Shown here: one piece after another, positions 53,551-60,954 of the stretch
Position numbering within the stretch: position 1 is the first letter of the stretch
How the letters are laid out: each line of letters starts with the position of its first letter
Source of the DNA: Desulfobacterales bacterium
Lineage (GTDB): Bacteria; Desulfobacterota; Desulfobacteria; Desulfobacterales; JAHEIW01
Direction: 5' to 3'
DNA length: 64,000 nt
NCBI GenBank assembly: GCA_030066985.1
Contig: JASJAN010000003.1
Coordinates: 124,001 to 188,000, forward strand
Translations under genes and position numbers: made by a program
The notes under the pieces: model-generated
Seen by the model: only the letters and a program-made list of their open reading frames with translations
Told to the model about the DNA's origin: nothing
The model's database searches: none

Positions 53551-53727
53551 ATGAAAGGTCCGCTCAACAAAGGTGCTAAAAAACCGGTGTGGTATGAAAA
53601 TAAAAACACCGTTAATGGCTTTCTGGATAAAGGCAATAACCGTAGGACCGGTAGACTCGAGAAAAATCCACCACCTGATAGGCATTCCTGGTTAGAGATC
53701 ATCAAAAGATCATGGCGTGTCAAATAG
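53551..53727 (+). CDS. Possible 58-residue basic protein
   Basis: Starts MKGPLNKGAKKPVWYENKNT, lysine- and arginine-rich, with no known motif. A strong GAGGGGGAT site lies directly before the ATG, the main reason to list it. The surrounding gap 53162-53908 also holds a weak GGTGTCAGGC fragment near 53226 and a GGGCAGC/GCTGCCC hairpin near 53822-53842, but no other gene. Confidence 0.35.
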   Translation: MKGPLNKGAKKPVWYENKNTVNGFLDKGNNRRTGRLEKNPPPDRHSWLEIIKRSWRVK

Positions 53728-53908
53728 GGCTAAATTTTACCCTGTTTCGATTGGCATCAGGGGATATTCACGCCAGGTATTCGCTTACTGGAAGGTTGCC
53801 TCGAATCGGTGTCAATATAAAAGGGCAGCTAGAGCTGCTGCCCTGTATAGGCGGAGAAAGCATTCTAATCCTTGCAGGTCTACTCCCACCAGTTTATAGA
53901 TGCCTGAT

Positions 53909-54127
53909 TTAAGAGCGACTGTCCGTCATAAAAGCTTCGTTAATCAAATTTTCGACCTCTGGTCTACGCTTGAAGATCGGTATCAGATCCAAAAAGCGCT
54001 GAAGTCTCTGCTCACCAACCACACGAATGATTAATATCGCCAAAGCCACTGTTGCCCCGATGAGAACGACACTGGCGCAGCTTTTAATCGTAAAGCGCTG
54101 GTCGCGCGACCATAGTTTGCCTATCAA
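53909..54127 (-). CDS. Small membrane protein
   Basis: 72 residues with one hydrophobic segment (ASVVLIGATVALAILIIRVV) and a basic N-terminus (KLWSRDQR). Not recognised. No strong ribosome site; listed with low confidence. The following 414 bp (54128-54541) contain no gene I can support. Confidence 0.4.
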   Translation of the reverse strand: MIGKLWSRDQRFTIKSCASVVLIGATVALAILIIRVVGEQRLQRFLDLIPIFKRRPEVENLINEAFMTDSRS

Positions 54128-54541
54128 AAAGATCGCCCCCCCCTATTATTCGGTTAAGATGATACCATTAATTCTTGGAACTATCTTCTACACCAAATTT
54201 CATCGCAAATTTAATGTATTTTCGCTCAGCAATTTTATTGTTCACTTCAGAAAAATGAATCACATTCTCTGGAATCCTGAAATTTCGGCGGTATTTTTCC
54301 AAAAATATTTCAATTCCTGACTGTATATGCCGATATATGTCTTCCTTGAGGTATAGAGAAGCAAAAATCATGCACGATTTAAAAGCGCCGCAAAGAGATC
54401 AAATTATTAACATATTCAGTCACCTATATATTTTTTTGGACTGTTAAGCTATACATCTACATGAAAAAAGTTTCCCAATTATGGCGAAATGGCCTTACTA
54501 ATGAATATGGGGATGCAAAAACAGTGGTCGCAGGCGCGCAT

Positions 54542-55054
54542 TTAGCGGTCGATTTCACCGGCCGTCAATGATTCCAAACGCATTTGCTGCGATCGCCAGA
54601 CATTGTTATCGTTTGCAAACGATTCGATATTCTTGTTCGTCAAGAACTCTACCATTTTAATGTCATCCACGGCCAGATCTTCATTTCCCATTTTGGTATG
54701 CAGCGTTGCGCGACTATAGTAGGCTGCACCATATTCGGGATCCAGCTCAATGGCTTTCTCAAAATCAACTATGGCATCGGCATCTTTTCCCTGTCTTTCC
54801 TTGGCAAGACCGCGCAAGTGATAGGATCGCGCCAGATCGGGATTTAGTTGGATCGCACGATCAAAATCAGCAATGGCTTCATGCAAATGATCGGAGCGAA
54901 AATATGCCGAGCCCCGGCTCATATAGGCGAGTGTGTGTTCCGGGTCGGAGTCGATAGCCTGTGTCAAATGTTTAATGCTTTCATCGTAATTATTTTTTAA
55001 AAAAGCAAACATACCGTTTATGTAACTGTTATTGGCCTCTGTATTAGTTGTCAT
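54542..55054 (-). CDS. Tetratricopeptide-repeat protein, probable CarH-type target
   Basis: Cytoplasmic protein of 170 residues with about four TPR units (IKHLTQAIDSDPEHTLAYMS, AIADFDRAIQLNPDLARSYH, AIVDFEKAIELDPEYGAAYY). Such proteins scaffold complexes. The start at 55054 lies 33 bp from 11-bp direct repeats (55087-55119) that match those in front of the cobalamin-binding regulator, so it is a likely regulatory target. Confidence 0.85.
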   Translation of the reverse strand: MTTNTEANNSYINGMFAFLKNNYDESIKHLTQAIDSDPEHTLAYMSRGSAYFRSDHLHEAIADFDRAIQLNPDLARSYHLRGLAKERQGKDADAIVDFEKAIELDPEYGAAYYSRATLHTKMGNEDLAVDDIKMVEFLTNKNIESFANDNNVWRSQQMRLESLTAGEIDR

Positions 55055-55086
55055 CGTACACCTCCATTGTGACGAATCGAATTATT

Positions 55087-55119
55087 TTGTCTAATTTATG
55101 TCTAAAATTAAGTTAGAAT
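55087..55119 (-). promoter_or_regulatory. Three 11-bp direct repeats, candidate operator of the CarH-like regulator
   Basis: TTGTCTAATTT, ATGTCTAAAAT and a weaker TAAGTTAGAAT follow one another without gap (55087-55119); TGTCTAA recurs at exactly 11 bp. Head-to-tail 11-bp sites are how CarH-type repressors bind. The site sits 33-65 bp before the TPR gene. Confidence 0.65.
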
Positions 55120-55227
55120 GCATAGATGTCAAGCCGGTTCGCCGGATGGCAATAAACAAGGTGATCAAACTGATAACACGGCTGGATATAGAAGGAGAAT
55201 TTTGCTGCGGTTGCCCAAGAGGGGCAG

Positions 55228-56154
55228 TCAACTCAATTTGTCTAAAATATTGCGGAAATCGGATATGTTATGCGGATACAAGACGTTCAGTTGCTTTAAT
55301 GCTGCCGCGCATGATTGCAGACCGCTTCCGCCGACGATGATGGCCACTTGTTCGGTCACGTATCGACGTAATTTTTTTATTTCGCGCAGGGTCTGTCTTT
55401 CAGCATCCTGGTAAACGATGCTGAGCGCAATTGCCAGCGCATTCTTGTGTACGGCAGCAGCTGCAATTTCTTCGGCTGGCAGATTGGGCCCAAAGTAAAA
55501 CACACCCCACCCGGCCTCTGCAGCGATGATGGCAGCCATCAACGCACCCAGTTCATGCCAGTGGTTTGCCGGGGTTGCAACGACGATTTTCGGCATCGGC
55601 AGCAGCGGGCGGTAGACAGAGAGCATATCCCGCAAAAAAGAAACCAGAATTGATGAGGCCATGTGCTCATTGATGATTTTGAGCTCACCCCTACTCCAGC
55701 GCTCACCAATTTCAATCGTCAAGGGTATGACCACTTCTTCAAAAAGCCGCGGCCTTGTGAGCACGACGGCAGCTTGGCCTAAAGCGGCCTCAAACGCCAA
55801 CTCATCCAGGTTATCCACAGCCGTTTGGCACGCTTGCAGGAGCTCTTCGGGTGTGGTCAGCTGGGTCTGAAAAGTTTCAATCGGCCCGGTATCTGCAGCA
55901 GCGCTGCCGATAATATCCGACAGTGTATTATCGTCTAATTCTGACAACTGCGCTATGCGGTGCCCCCTCTGGCAAGCTTGCTGCAGAAGCTGCAAATGCT
56001 GGATGTCGCTTTCAGAATATAACCGGCGACCGGTCGCGGTGCGACCCGGCTGCACTGCACCATAACGTTTTTCCCAGGCGCGGATCACATGCGCGCTCAA
56101 TCCGGTCTGCCGCGCAACAAATCCTATCGGGTGTATTTTGCGCTTGTTACGCAT
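55228..56154 (-). CDS. MerR-family regulator with cobalamin-binding domain (CarH/LitR type)
   Basis: 308 residues. N-terminal MerR helix-turn-helix (IGFVARQTGLSAHVIRAWEK then RY), a four-helix cap, then a Rossmann-like B12-binding domain. The CarH signature Trp-x9-Glu-His is present (Trp153, Glu163, His164), and His200 in HELG matches the lower axial cobalt ligand. Glycines VGGSG complete the B12 fold. The residue after the tryptophan is serine, not the histidine that forms the light-induced adduct in Thermus CarH, so photochemistry may differ. Known relatives repress carotenoid or photolyase genes in the dark. Direct-repeat sites precede this gene and the TPR gene. Confidence 0.88.
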   Translation of the reverse strand: MRNKRKIHPIGFVARQTGLSAHVIRAWEKRYGAVQPGRTATGRRLYSESDIQHLQLLQQACQRGHRIAQLSELDDNTLSDIIGSAAADTGPIETFQTQLTTPEELLQACQTAVDNLDELAFEAALGQAAVVLTRPRLFEEVVIPLTIEIGERWSRGELKIINEHMASSILVSFLRDMLSVYRPLLPMPKIVVATPANHWHELGALMAAIIAAEAGWGVFYFGPNLPAEEIAAAAVHKNALAIALSIVYQDAERQTLREIKKLRRYVTEQVAIIVGGSGLQSCAAALKQLNVLYPHNISDFRNILDKLS

Positions 56155-56197
56155 GCCGCCAAGCTAACATAGCACCGATGAGATGTCAAAGAAATTT

Positions 56198-56215
56198 TAG
56201 ACAAATCATTGACAA
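56198..56215 (-). promoter_or_regulatory. 11-bp-spaced direct repeats upstream of the CarH-like gene
   Basis: On the minus strand TTGTCAA (56215-56209) and TTGTCTA (56204-56198) begin 11 bp apart, 44-61 bp before the regulator start. A third, weaker unit TTTGACA follows. They match the motif before the TPR gene, implying autoregulation. Confidence 0.6.
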
Positions 56216-56306
56216 TTCTCTAGTGACCAGCGTTCACTAATTTCTGTCAAAAAAGTGCGAGACCATTGGGCGAAATACACGGCAGCAATTTCTGTGACAG
56301 GCGCCT

Positions 56307-57275
56307 TTAGCTCTCGGAAGATCTTTTCACATGCGGACAACGGTTTGATAGAGATAAATCTCCATCCACGGCTGATGGTCTCTTCTTTGGCAACCACCCC
56401 ATCACACGGCCGTCGATAATGATCAACCCCAGAAAGATACAACCCATGCCGGCATATTCGGCCAGTCTAATATCCTCACCCAGGACCCCGACCCCCAGCA
56501 AAAGCGCGCTGATGGGAATCAAAAATGTCACCAGCAGCACATTTGTGGCGCCAACGGCGGCCAACAAATGAAAATAGAGAAGATAGGCCGCCGCAGTGCT
56601 GACAACGGCAATACCTAAAACGGCCGCGATAGCCTCAATGGAAGGTTGAATCCCAAAGGGTGCATCGACGATGATGGCCAGTGGCAGCATAATGACAGTT
56701 GAGCACAGCAACATGCCGGCAGAATTGACGAGGGCAGGAATATTTTTAAAACGCTTGCCGAAGATTCCGGCAAAACCATAACTGAGTGCAGCAAGGAGCA
56801 CCGCTGCCTGCCCCAGACCGCGCCAGCTAAATCCATCGGACAGCTCGGGTTTCATCATCAGATAAACGCCCATAAAACCGACGACAACCCCCAATATTTT
56901 GGAAAAGGTCAGGCGTTCATCTGCGGTTAAAAAATGGGCCAGCAAAACTGTAAAAATCGGGGTTGTTGCATTCAGAATCGATGCAACGCCGCTTTCAATG
57001 CGGGTTTGTCCCCAGGCAATGAGGGTGAAAGGTATGGCATTGTTAAGCAACCCTAGCAGAATGTATCCCATCCATGTTTTTAAGGAAACCGGCAGTTTTT
57101 TGCCGCCAAGGTATACAGCCCCAACCAGAAATACAGTGGCAATGGCAATCCGCAGAAATACCAGCGTAAATGGTTGAAAATCGCGTAATGCGATTTCTAC
57201 GAAAAAAAAGGAACCTCCCCAGAAAAGTGATAGGATCGTTAGCAGTCCCCATTGATGTGAGTTCATTGATCCCAA
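56307..57275 (-). CDS. DMT-superfamily (EamA) metabolite transporter
   Basis: 322 residues with ten membrane helices in two EamA repeats (GLLTILSLFWGGSFFFVEIA, FSWRGLGQAAVLLAALSYGF, EYAGMGCIFLGLIIIDGRVM). Substrate unknown. The TTG at 57275 has AGGAG eight bases upstream; the ATG at 57266 is the alternative. It precedes the CarH-like gene on the same strand by 152 bp. Confidence 0.88.
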   Translation of the reverse strand: MGSMNSHQWGLLTILSLFWGGSFFFVEIALRDFQPFTLVFLRIAIATVFLVGAVYLGGKKLPVSLKTWMGYILLGLLNNAIPFTLIAWGQTRIESGVASILNATTPIFTVLLAHFLTADERLTFSKILGVVVGFMGVYLMMKPELSDGFSWRGLGQAAVLLAALSYGFAGIFGKRFKNIPALVNSAGMLLCSTVIMLPLAIIVDAPFGIQPSIEAIAAVLGIAVVSTAAAYLLYFHLLAAVGATNVLLVTFLIPISALLLGVGVLGEDIRLAEYAGMGCIFLGLIIIDGRVMGWLPKKRPSAVDGDLSLSNRCPHVKRSSES

Positions 57276-57431
57276 TTGGATTCTCCTCTCTGATTTATAA
57301 CTCTTGCCCCACTGTAATGGTATGCTGGGAACGCCGCCACCCGATTCTTGCGATATTTTGGCAGACGATGGTCATTACCAAATTTTAAGATAGAAAGAAA
57401 GCGCTCTTTGGCCTTATCCCGACCGCAACAC

Positions 57432-57467
57432 CCCCTCTGTCCTCCGTCCTCTGACTTCTGTCATTTG
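57432..57467. repeat. One-sided CTGTCCTC repeat
   Basis: CCCCCTCTGTCCTCCGTCCT then CTGACTTCTGTC: four to five degenerate 7-bp units. The remaining gap 57276-57773 is AT-rich with no gene. Confidence 0.6.
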
Positions 57468-57773
57468 GACCACAGCGATATGTCATTTAGGTAATAAAAC
57501 TATGGCATGAATTACCCAATTATTTGATTTTTAAATTTTCTTATTTTTATAATAAATTGATATATATACAAAAATAAAAATCAATGACAATGGCATATTT
57601 TTTGCATTTTGCGAATGGTGTCTGCAGGTGCCGAGACCTTCAATGCTTAGGTTTGGCTCGCAGCAGGCACTTCTATCGGCTGGGGGGCGGGTTCTCATTT
57701 TACCCCTTTTACCCTTCAAATTGGTATGCCTTTTGGGAACCCCAACCCCCTTCTTCCCTTACAATTAATCATT

Positions 57774-57842
57774 GAGCGGGGGCTCAAAAGGGAGCGCGGC
57801 CTAAACGGGTCACAAACAGGTTCGAATCCTGTACCCGCTCCA
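57774..57842 (+). other. tRNA-like sequence with intact acceptor and T arm but aberrant middle
   Basis: Acceptor strands GAGCGGG (57774-57780) and CCCGCTC (57834-57840) pair fully; the T arm is ACAGG-TTCGAAT-CCTGT; a GCTC/GAGC D-like arm is visible. The anticodon arm is not a normal 5-bp stem with 7-nt loop (GCGGCCTAAACGGGTCAC). The total, 67 nt plus CA, is short. It is not a standard tRNA; it may be a degenerate tRNA or a dispersed tRNA-like element. Confidence 0.6.
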
Positions 57843-57857
57843 TTTCCTGGGTGACAT

Positions 57858-58061
57858 ATGAAAATACTATTCGCATCTGTGTTTGCTGCTGTTTCGATTG
57901 CTATCTTTATTGGATTGGCTGAGGCTGGCGTCTTTACGGATATTATCACCCATCTTAAAAACAACGGGATAACGGGCCCGGGGAAGATACCATTGCCAGT
58001 TTTTATGTTTCTGCTGGCCATCGGGATTATCGGCATTTTGGGAATTAGGCGAAAAGGATAA
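57858..58061 (+). CDS. Short exported protein with C-terminal sorting-like helix
   Basis: 67 residues: signal peptide (FASVFAAVSIAIFIGLAEA), a short mature stretch, then KIPLPVFMFLLAIGIIGILG followed by RRKG. The tail (proline, hydrophobic helix, arginine cluster) resembles PEP-CTERM-like sorting signals, though the exact PEP motif is absent and the passenger is tiny. It precedes the PilZ gene by 8 bp. Confidence 0.55.
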   Translation: MKILFASVFAAVSIAIFIGLAEAGVFTDIITHLKNNGITGPGKIPLPVFMFLLAIGIIGILGIRRKG

Positions 58062-58069
58062 AAACGTTT

Positions 58070-58447
58070 ATGGATCGCCTAAATCACCTCAAATCCAGGA
58101 AGGATGCACGGTTGGTTTTCCGAAGAAACCAGGAGGTCGCCGTGCGCTGCTTGACCAATACCTGCAATTTTGATGGCCACATCAAAAATGTCAGTTCTTC
58201 AGGAATATTCATAACAACCAACCAGCATCTGCCCATCGGTGAGGAAATAGCAGTTTCTTTCAGCTTTCCCGACTCCGGCAATCATGTCAAGGCAACCGGA
58301 AAGGTCGCCCGGGTTACCAATTCCGGAATCGGTGTCGAAATACAAGTCTATTTCAAAGAAAAAGACAGCCCGTTCAAAAAATCGACAAAAAGCCGCAAAA
58401 AGCAGCCTCAGCTGGTATTTTTGGACTCAACCAGCCCACCCGAATAA
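58070..58447 (+). CDS. PilZ-domain protein
   Basis: 125 residues. The c-di-GMP-binding motifs are visible as RLVFRRN (RxxxR) near residue 14-20 and NVSSSGIF (D/NxSxxG) near residue 40. The C-terminal 25 residues are basic and probably disordered. It is likely a c-di-GMP receptor; effector unknown. Confidence 0.85.
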   Translation: MDRLNHLKSRKDARLVFRRNQEVAVRCLTNTCNFDGHIKNVSSSGIFITTNQHLPIGEEIAVSFSFPDSGNHVKATGKVARVTNSGIGVEIQVYFKEKDSPFKKSTKSRKKQPQLVFLDSTSPPE

Positions 58448-58697
58448 AACCCCGCTTCAGCCGCGTCTAACTTTGCTGAATGTCTTATCCGGTGAGCCTT
58501 TCAACTTAAGCGCCTAACGTTAAAGCCCGCCATGACCATTCGATTCCTGCAGAGCACAACATCTGCACCTGCAGCGCGAGCAGGGTGTTTTTGAGATTAA
58601 TATGATAATTTCATATATTTAAAAAAAATTACTACTTAAAAAAATTGTGAGTGGTTCAAAAATCAGCTAAACTGGTAAGTATCAACAAGCACATAAC

Positions 58698-59045
58698 ATG
58701 CTCATGATTACGATAGCATCATTCAACCAAACAAGAAGTGATAACGGGCAATTTTTTTCGTTGATCTTTTTTTTTGCTGCTTCCGCTGGCCCTGGGCATA
58801 CTCACCATATACCTGTCCATCGATCTTTTTGAGTATTTAAAAAACACCATCCGGCTGCCTACACGCAAATGTTCTTTAATAGCCTTTTTGGCATGTCCGG
58901 TAACGATTTGCTTTACCTGGTCAAACCACAGGAATATTTTCGATTTTTGATGGCACCGGCTGATATTAAGGATCATAATATCGGGATGTACAAAAAAAGA
59001 ATCAAGTTAAGTCTATCCGGTCTGCTGGGACTCATGCTTATTTAG
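58698..59045 (+). pseudogene. Frameshifted membrane-protein remnant
   Basis: A reading frame from ATG 58698 (MLMITIASFNQTRSDNGQFF) continues only if two frames are joined: after the T9 run at 58767-58775 the sense frame reads LLLPLALGILTIYLSIDLFE, and after the A6 run at 58839-58844 it reads HHPAAYTQMFFNSLFGMSGN then LLYLVKPQEYFRFLMAPADI to a TAG at 59043. Either a decayed gene or homopolymer sequencing errors. Family not recognised. The rest of 58448-59191 shows no gene. Confidence 0.5.
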
Positions 59046-59191
59046 GTCTTGTCGAGCATCCTCTTCTGATCGAATCACATGCATTATTCCGCAAACCCGC
59101 TCTCCGTATAAACCTATCAGCATCTTCCAACCTGCAATTTGTCAACTTTGGAGTGATCCCTGGTATTTTGCGTTTTAAATTGTTATAAATC

Positions 59192-59229
59192 TACCTACCG
59201 GTAGGTAATTTTCTTGACAACGTCAAGAA
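59192..59229. promoter_or_regulatory. Two palindromes upstream of the TetR gene, with embedded -35 box
   Basis: TACCTACCGGTAGGTA (59192-59207) is a perfect 16-bp palindrome; TTCTTGAC-AAC-GTCAAGAA (59211-59229) is a perfect 8-bp inverted repeat whose TTGACA can serve as -35. Both suit TetR-family operators 60-100 bp before the regulator start. Confidence 0.75.
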
Positions 59230-59289
59230 TTTACCATAAGCAGGCACCGTCTGAAGCATATCTATCACGAGCACTAAGATGGAACCAAT

Positions 59290-59901
59290 ATGAAAAACAA
59301 TAGTGGAATAAAGGCAAAAACACCCAATGCGCGCCAGAGGGTGCTGGAAACAGCCATCGGTATTTTTGCCGAGAAAGGCTATGCCGGAACGTCTGTGCGC
59401 GAAATTGCCGAGCAGGCTGGCGTCAGCAAACCGATGCTTTATTACTACTTTAAAAGCAAAGAAGGGCTTTTTCTGGCCATTTTGGAGATGGCGGAAGATT
59501 TACAGAAACATTTGCTGGCCGAAGTGCTGGACTCGAAAGGCGATGTATTGGAGCGGCTGCTGATGCTTTATCGCCGAGTTTATGAGGAGGTTGAAGCGCA
59601 CCGCAGCCTGTATAAAATGATTCATGGTCTCATATTCGGCCCCCCTCAGGGGACACCCAATTATGACTTCACACGCTATCATGGTCACATGATCGAAGCC
59701 ATTCGCAAAATTTATCAGAAGGGGATCGCCCAGGATGAGGTCAGAAAATCGGTCGACGACGAGGTGGCCTTGCTGGTGTTGAGCGTCATCGACTTTTGTT
59801 TGCACATGGATCAGGTAAAACCCCAGTCCGCAGATCCACAGCGTCCCGAACGATTGCTGCGACTGGCATTTCAAGGAATTCAAAAAGAGACGGTAAACTA
59901 A
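59290..59901 (+). CDS. TetR/AcrR-family regulator
   Basis: 203 residues. The N-terminal helix-turn-helix is typical (VLETAIGIFAEKGYAGTSVR, EIAEQAGVSKPMLYYYFKSK), followed by an all-helical ligand domain. It is the first gene of an RND operon (adaptor at 59902, one base after its stop), and two palindromes lie upstream, so it probably represses its own operon until a substrate of the pump binds. Confidence 0.93.
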   Translation: MKNNSGIKAKTPNARQRVLETAIGIFAEKGYAGTSVREIAEQAGVSKPMLYYYFKSKEGLFLAILEMAEDLQKHLLAEVLDSKGDVLERLLMLYRRVYEEVEAHRSLYKMIHGLIFGPPQGTPNYDFTRYHGHMIEAIRKIYQKGIAQDEVRKSVDDEVALLVLSVIDFCLHMDQVKPQSADPQRPERLLRLAFQGIQKETVN

Positions 59902-60954
59902 ATGCAAACCAAACGACTATTAACACTTCTGGTATTTTTGTTGTGGTTCGGTTTTTTAACTTACGGTTGTGATGACAAAGCCGGTTCAGCGACAACTGAA
60001 AACCATATAAACCAGCCAGAAGCAGTTGCGGTTTCGATTGTTAACATCACGGCAGAACCGATACGGGATGTCATTTTTTTGCCGGGAACAACCGAAGCCT
60101 GGCAGGACGTCCAGGTGTCAGCCGATACAGCCGGCCGCATCGAATGGATGGGGCCAAACGAAGGTGACCTCGTCCAAAAAGGCGACCTGCTGGTCAAAAT
60201 CGACGTTTCGGCCCTCAAGGCCGCAATGGCCCATGCCGAGGCCCAATATCAATTGGCTGATGATCTTTATCAACGCCGCCGGCGACTTTTCAAGCGCAAA
60301 ATCATTGCCCAGGAGGAACTGGATCAAAGTGCCACTCAGCGCAAATTGGCAGCCACCGACCTGCAGCAGATAAAGGTCAAATACAATCATGGTTTCCCGC
60401 GTTCGCCGATCAACGGTATCATTAATCACCTGTACGTCGATACCGGTGAGTTCATTGATACCGGCAAACCGATTGCCGACATTATTAATATCGACCGTAT
60501 TAAGATCAATGTGCGCGTACCGGAACTTGATATCCGCTTTGTGCTGCAGGGCCAAAAGACACCGGTCAAGATTGATGCTTTTCCCGCTAGAAAGCTCAAC
60601 GGAACAATCGATTTTGTGGCCTTTAAAGCCGATCCGGCCACCAAAACATTCCTAGTCCGCACGATAGTCGAAAATCCATTTGCCGACATCCGCCCCGGGA
60701 TGATCGCCCGGGTGGCTTTTGTGCGCCGCATGATTCCGGACGCATTGCTGGCACCGCTGTTTGCACTGGTGGACAAAGGCGGCGAACGTATAGCGTTCGT
60801 CGAAAAAGACGGTATCGCGCAATCGCGAACCGTTGACATCGGCGTCATTGAAGGCGATCGCGTTCAAATAACCAGCGGTTTAAATCCCGGCGACCATCTG
60901 ATCGTCAGGGGCCAGACTGAAATTGAAGACGGCATGAGGGTGCGTGTGCAATGA
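59902..60954 (+). CDS. RND efflux periplasmic adaptor
   Basis: 350-residue membrane-fusion protein with lipoprotein signal (WFGFLTYGC). The lipoyl and hairpin parts are clear (GRIEWMGPNEGDLVQKGDLL, DLYQRRRRLFKRKIIAQEEL) and a beta-barrel region (RPGMIARVAFVRR) follows. It starts directly after the TetR gene and overlaps the pump gene by four bases. Confidence 0.92.
   Translation: MQTKRLLTLLVFLLWFGFLTYGCDDKAGSATTENHINQPEAVAVSIVNITAEPIRDVIFLPGTTEAWQDVQVSADTAGRIEWMGPNEGDLVQKGDLLVKIDVSALKAAMAHAEAQYQLADDLYQRRRRLFKRKIIAQEELDQSATQRKLAATDLQQIKVKYNHGFPRSPINGIINHLYVDTGEFIDTGKPIADIINIDRIKINVRVPELDIRFVLQGQKTPVKIDAFPARKLNGTIDFVAFKADPATKTFLVRTIVENPFADIRPGMIARVAFVRRMIPDALLAPLFALVDKGGERIAFVEKDGIAQSRTVDIGVIEGDRVQITSGLNPGDHLIVRGQTEIEDGMRVRVQ

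Noticed and set aside
54168-54371. A 67-residue minus-strand gene in the 54128-54541 gap
   Set aside because: No ribosome-binding site, no domain and AT-rich composition like the flanking non-coding DNA.
57774-57842. A functional tRNA gene
   Set aside because: Acceptor and T arms are right but no 5-bp anticodon stem with a 7-nt loop can be drawn and the length is short, so it is called tRNA-like only.
58719-58976. A minus-strand 85-residue protein
   Set aside because: It is antisense to the frameshifted plus-strand membrane-protein remnant, which has the more protein-like composition.
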